DNA of 64,000 nt from Nemorincola sp044225795 (lineage in GTDB: Bacteria > Bacteroidota > Bacteroidia > Chitinophagales > Chitinophagaceae), in contig JBGAIF010000006.1 of assembly GCA_044225795.1 (NCBI GenBank), positions 62,001 through 126,000 on the forward strand, in the 5' to 3' direction. This document shows positions 62,193-64,000 of the stretch, one piece after another; position 1 is the stretch's first letter, and every line of letters begins with the position of its first letter. Both the position numbers and the translations under genes were made by a program. The notes under the pieces are model-generated. The model did not search any database, had not been told where the DNA came from, and was given only the letters and a program-made list of their open reading frames with translations.

Positions 62193-62682
62193 GCTTCCCC
62201 AGCTCTATCACCTCGCATTGCTTCATATCCTTTCCATCTATCACAAAGCGGATGAGGGTACGCACCTTGTGCCAGCCCTGCTTGCCTGCCGCGCCGGGGT
62301 TCATGTGCAGGCACTTCAGCTTATCGTCATAGATCACCTTCAGTATATGGGAGTGCCCGCTGATAAAAAGTTGGGTAGGATGGGCTATTAGTTCGGCCCT
62401 TGCCGCAGGCGTATATTTGCCCGGATAGCCGCCTATGTGCATCATGAATACATTTACCTCCTCGCAGGTGAAGTGCAGCTTCTCGGGATATTCCATGCGT
62501 ATGTCGGTGCCGTCTATATTGCCATATACACCCCGTAGCGGTTTGAAGGACTTCAGTTTATCGGCAACAGCCGCAGTGCCAAAGTCGCCGGCATGCCAGA
62601 TCTCATCGCACTTGTCGAAGTGCCGGAAAACAGCATCATCAAGGTAGTTGTGTGTATCTGATATGAGGCCTATGCGGGTCAT
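62188..62682 (-). CDS. metallophosphoesterase, YfcE/MJ0936 type
   Basis: Calcineurin-like phosphodiesterase of 164 residues. All metal motifs are present: RIGLISDTHNYLDD, EIWHAGDFG, RGVYGNIDGTD (Asn of GN.D), VFMMHIGGYPG and FISGHSHIL. Length fits the small YfcE-type enzymes that cleave phosphodiester substrates in vitro; the true substrate is unknown. The ATG directly follows the dusB stop with no gap. The stop codon lies in the heptanucleotide array, so the last residues (VIELGKQ) could be altered by changes in repeat number. Confidence 0.92.
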   Translation of the reverse strand: MTRIGLISDTHNYLDDAVFRHFDKCDEIWHAGDFGTAAVADKLKSFKPLRGVYGNIDGTDIRMEYPEKLHFTCEEVNVFMMHIGGYPGKYTPAARAELIAHPTQLFISGHSHILKVIYDDKLKCLHMNPGAAGKQGWHKVRTLIRFVIDGKDMKQCEVIELGKQ

Positions 62683-63672
62683 TTATGCAAATTGCGCTGC
62701 ATAGAACTCTTCCAGTTCGCAGAGTATGTGCTCTATTTCGGGCAGCACGTCGGTGGTCACCAGCCTTGTACGGAATTCCTTCACATGCGACAGCCCTTTC
62801 AGGTAGCTGGCATAGTGGCGGCGCATCTCCAGTATGCCCAGTTTCTCACCCTTCCATCTTACGGAGCCATGCAGGTGCTTGCGGCAGGCATCCAGTCGCT
62901 CCGCTATTGTAGGCGGGGGCAGTATCTCGCCTGTAGCCATATAGTGCTTCACCTCCCTGAATATCCAGGGATAGCCTATGGCAGCACGCCCTATCATAAT
63001 GCCATCCACGCCATATTTGTTGCGGTAGGCTACTGCTTTCTCGGGTGAGTCTATATCGCCATTCCCGAATATGGGGATATGTATGCGTGGGTTCTCCTTT
63101 ATTTTAGCAATAAGTGTCCAGTCGGCATCGCCCTTATAGAGCTGCATACGGGTACGGCCGTGTATGGTGATGGCCTTTACACCTATATCCTGCATGCGCT
63201 CTGCCACCTCCTCTATGTTCTTCGTATTGTTGTCCCATCCCAGCCGCGTCTTGATGGTCACAGGCAGGGTAGTAGAGCGGATGCACGCTTTCGTAAGGCG
63301 TACCATCAGGTCTATATCCTTCAGCACAGCAGCGCCTGCGCCCTTGCACACCACTTTCTTCACAGGGCAGCCAAAGTTGATATCCAATAGGTCGGGGCTG
63401 GTAGCATCTACTATTTTGGCGCTCATGGCCATAGCATCCTCATCTCCTCCGAATATCTGTATGCCTATCGGCTTCTCGTAGTCAAATATGTCCAGTTTCT
63501 GCCGGCTCTTTATCGCATCACGTATCAGTCCCTCAGAAGAGATGAACTCTGTGTACATCAGGTCTGCGCCATGCTCCTTACAAACCGCGCGGAAGGGAGG
63601 ATCGCTCACATCTTCCATGGGTGCCAGCAGCAGCGGGAATTCGCCAAGTTCTATATTATCTATTTTCACCAT
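62683..63672 (-). CDS. dusB: tRNA-dihydrouridine synthase
   Basis: FMN enzyme that reduces uridine to dihydrouridine in the tRNA D-loop. FMN/TIM-barrel motifs: LLLAPMEDVSDPPFRAVC, LDINFGCPVKKVVCKGAGAA with the catalytic cysteine, TIKTRLGWD, ITIHGRTRMQLYKGDADW, IFGNGDIDSPEKA and GIMIGRAAIGYPWIF. Length 329 and the MQL(Y) signature match DusB. A TACCTTTG box (63682-63689, minus strand) ends nine bases before the ATG. It is first in a two-gene unit with the phosphodiesterase. Confidence 0.95.
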   Translation of the reverse strand: MVKIDNIELGEFPLLLAPMEDVSDPPFRAVCKEHGADLMYTEFISSEGLIRDAIKSRQKLDIFDYEKPIGIQIFGGDEDAMAMSAKIVDATSPDLLDINFGCPVKKVVCKGAGAAVLKDIDLMVRLTKACIRSTTLPVTIKTRLGWDNNTKNIEEVAERMQDIGVKAITIHGRTRMQLYKGDADWTLIAKIKENPRIHIPIFGNGDIDSPEKAVAYRNKYGVDGIMIGRAAIGYPWIFREVKHYMATGEILPPPTIAERLDACRKHLHGSVRWKGEKLGILEMRRHYASYLKGLSHVKEFRTRLVTTDVLPEIEHILCELEEFYAAQFA

Positions 63673-63681
63673 TCAGCGGCG

Positions 63682-63689
63682 CAAAGGTA
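63682..63689 (-). promoter_or_regulatory. -7 box of dusB promoter
   Basis: Minus strand TACCTTTG followed by CGCCGCTGA and then the ATG, so the leader is at most a few bases. The first twelve bases (TACCTTTGCGCC) equal those at the box of the 25166 gene. Confidence 0.5.
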
Positions 63690-63766
63690 CGGAATATATA
63701 CTAACACACATTAGCTTAAGTGCTTATGAGATGCCGGGCCTCCCGATAAAAAAGTGGTTACCTTTT

Positions 63767-63799
63767 TTTGAATTTTGATTTTCTTTATTCCTAACTTTG
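63767..63799 (+). promoter_or_regulatory. kup promoter
   Basis: TTTG (63767-63770), 21 bases, TAACTTTG (63792-63799): a full match to the Bacteroidota consensus. The predicted leader is about 28 bases to the TTG start at 63835. Confidence 0.7.
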
Positions 63800-63834
63800 T
63801 CCCCGCTTACAACAAATTTGTACCCATTTAGGCT

Positions 63835-64000
63835 TTGGCAAATAATCTGAAGAAGGCTTCACTGGCTGGTATCATAATAGCCCTCGGCATCATTTATGGT
63901 GATATTGGTACCTCTCCCTTGTACGTAATGAACTCCATTTGTAATGGAAAAGTGATCGATGAAGTGCTCATTGTCGGTGCACTATCCTGTATCATTTGGA
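63835..64000 (+). CDS. kup: KUP-family potassium transporter, 3' end cut by window
   Basis: Only 55 codons are visible. The frame has a stop (TAG) at 63829-63831, and the first possible start is TTG at 63835 (TTG GCA AAT AAT CTG), with no ATG before the conserved part. The peptide MANNLKKASLAGIIIALGII is followed by YGDIGTSPLYVMNSI, the hallmark of KUP/HAK/KT K+ uptake transporters, and by the first membrane helices. It would be a proton-coupled potassium importer of about 600-650 residues. Confidence 0.88.
   Translation, partial: MANNLKKASLAGIIIALGIIYGDIGTSPLYVMNSICNGKVIDEVLIVGALSCIIW

Noticed and set aside
1..64000. tRNA and rRNA genes
   Set aside because: I looked for conserved rRNA stretches and tRNA-like cloverleaf endings in the intergenic spaces and recognised none; a covariance-model search would be needed to be certain.

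Overview
The window is a compact chromosomal segment of a Bacteroidota bacterium, most likely of the Chitinophagia type. This is an inference from family content: DUF5723, DUF4402, DUF6371 and DUF1835 proteins, a PafA-type phosphatase, a serine palmitoyltransferase-like enzyme, and an IspH with the long N-terminus usual in this phylum. Bacteroidota-type promoter -7 boxes (TAnnTTTG) stand before many genes, several of them almost touching the start codon. I saw no rRNA, tRNA or CRISPR array. The first gene (lon) and the last gene (a KUP potassium transporter) are cut by the window edges.

Layout. 1-16.9 kb is housekeeping and cell-envelope material: lon, ispH, a pyruvate carboxylase operon carrying two paralogous secreted proteins of unknown role, a lipoprotein glucosaminidase, a DUF5723 protein, a lipoprotein, a TMTC-like TPR membrane protein, a tail-specific protease and holB. 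A 684-bp gap at 16.9-17.6 kb holds a cluster of TTTGCGCA repeats. 17.6-26.0 kb has an oxidoreductase/lipoprotein/polyprenyl glycosylphosphotransferase set, then folC, a TonB-like protein, a radical SAM protein and two uncharacterised genes on the other strand.

26.2-42.9 kb is an exopolysaccharide (EPS) locus. It begins with a half-length TolC-like protein, a Wzz/Wzc-like chain-length protein whose kinase domain looks degenerate, a processive GT2, an unlisted 48-residue membrane peptide, an O-antigen ligase/polymerase, a GT4-like enzyme and a NodB deacetylase, all tightly packed and translationally coupled for the most part. Three tandem paralogous GT2 genes, three further GT2 genes, a second initiating sugar transferase fused to a pseudo-receiver domain, a single-domain response regulator and a hexapeptide acyltransferase follow. 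A 1053-residue HNOBA/PAS hybrid histidine kinase closes the block and may sense signals for it.

46-56 kb holds a PolX-like protein with a worn polymerase site but intact PHP domain, two tandem TMTC-like TPR membrane proteins, an RmlD-like reductase, an alpha-oxoamine synthase (probable sphingolipid synthesis) and a PafA-like phosphatase. 56.4-59.0 kb looks like a small mobile or repeat island: a zinc-ribbon/TOPRIM primase-like protein, an IS200/IS605-type Y1 transposase, 0.7 kb of hairpin-rich repeats including an exact-period 104-bp tandem duplication, TGTACA arrays, a 57-residue membrane protein and a heptanucleotide array. 59-64 kb contains a secreted Cys-paired protein, a DUF4402 protein, a beta-barrel porin, a second heptanucleotide array, a phosphodiesterase, dusB and the start of kup.
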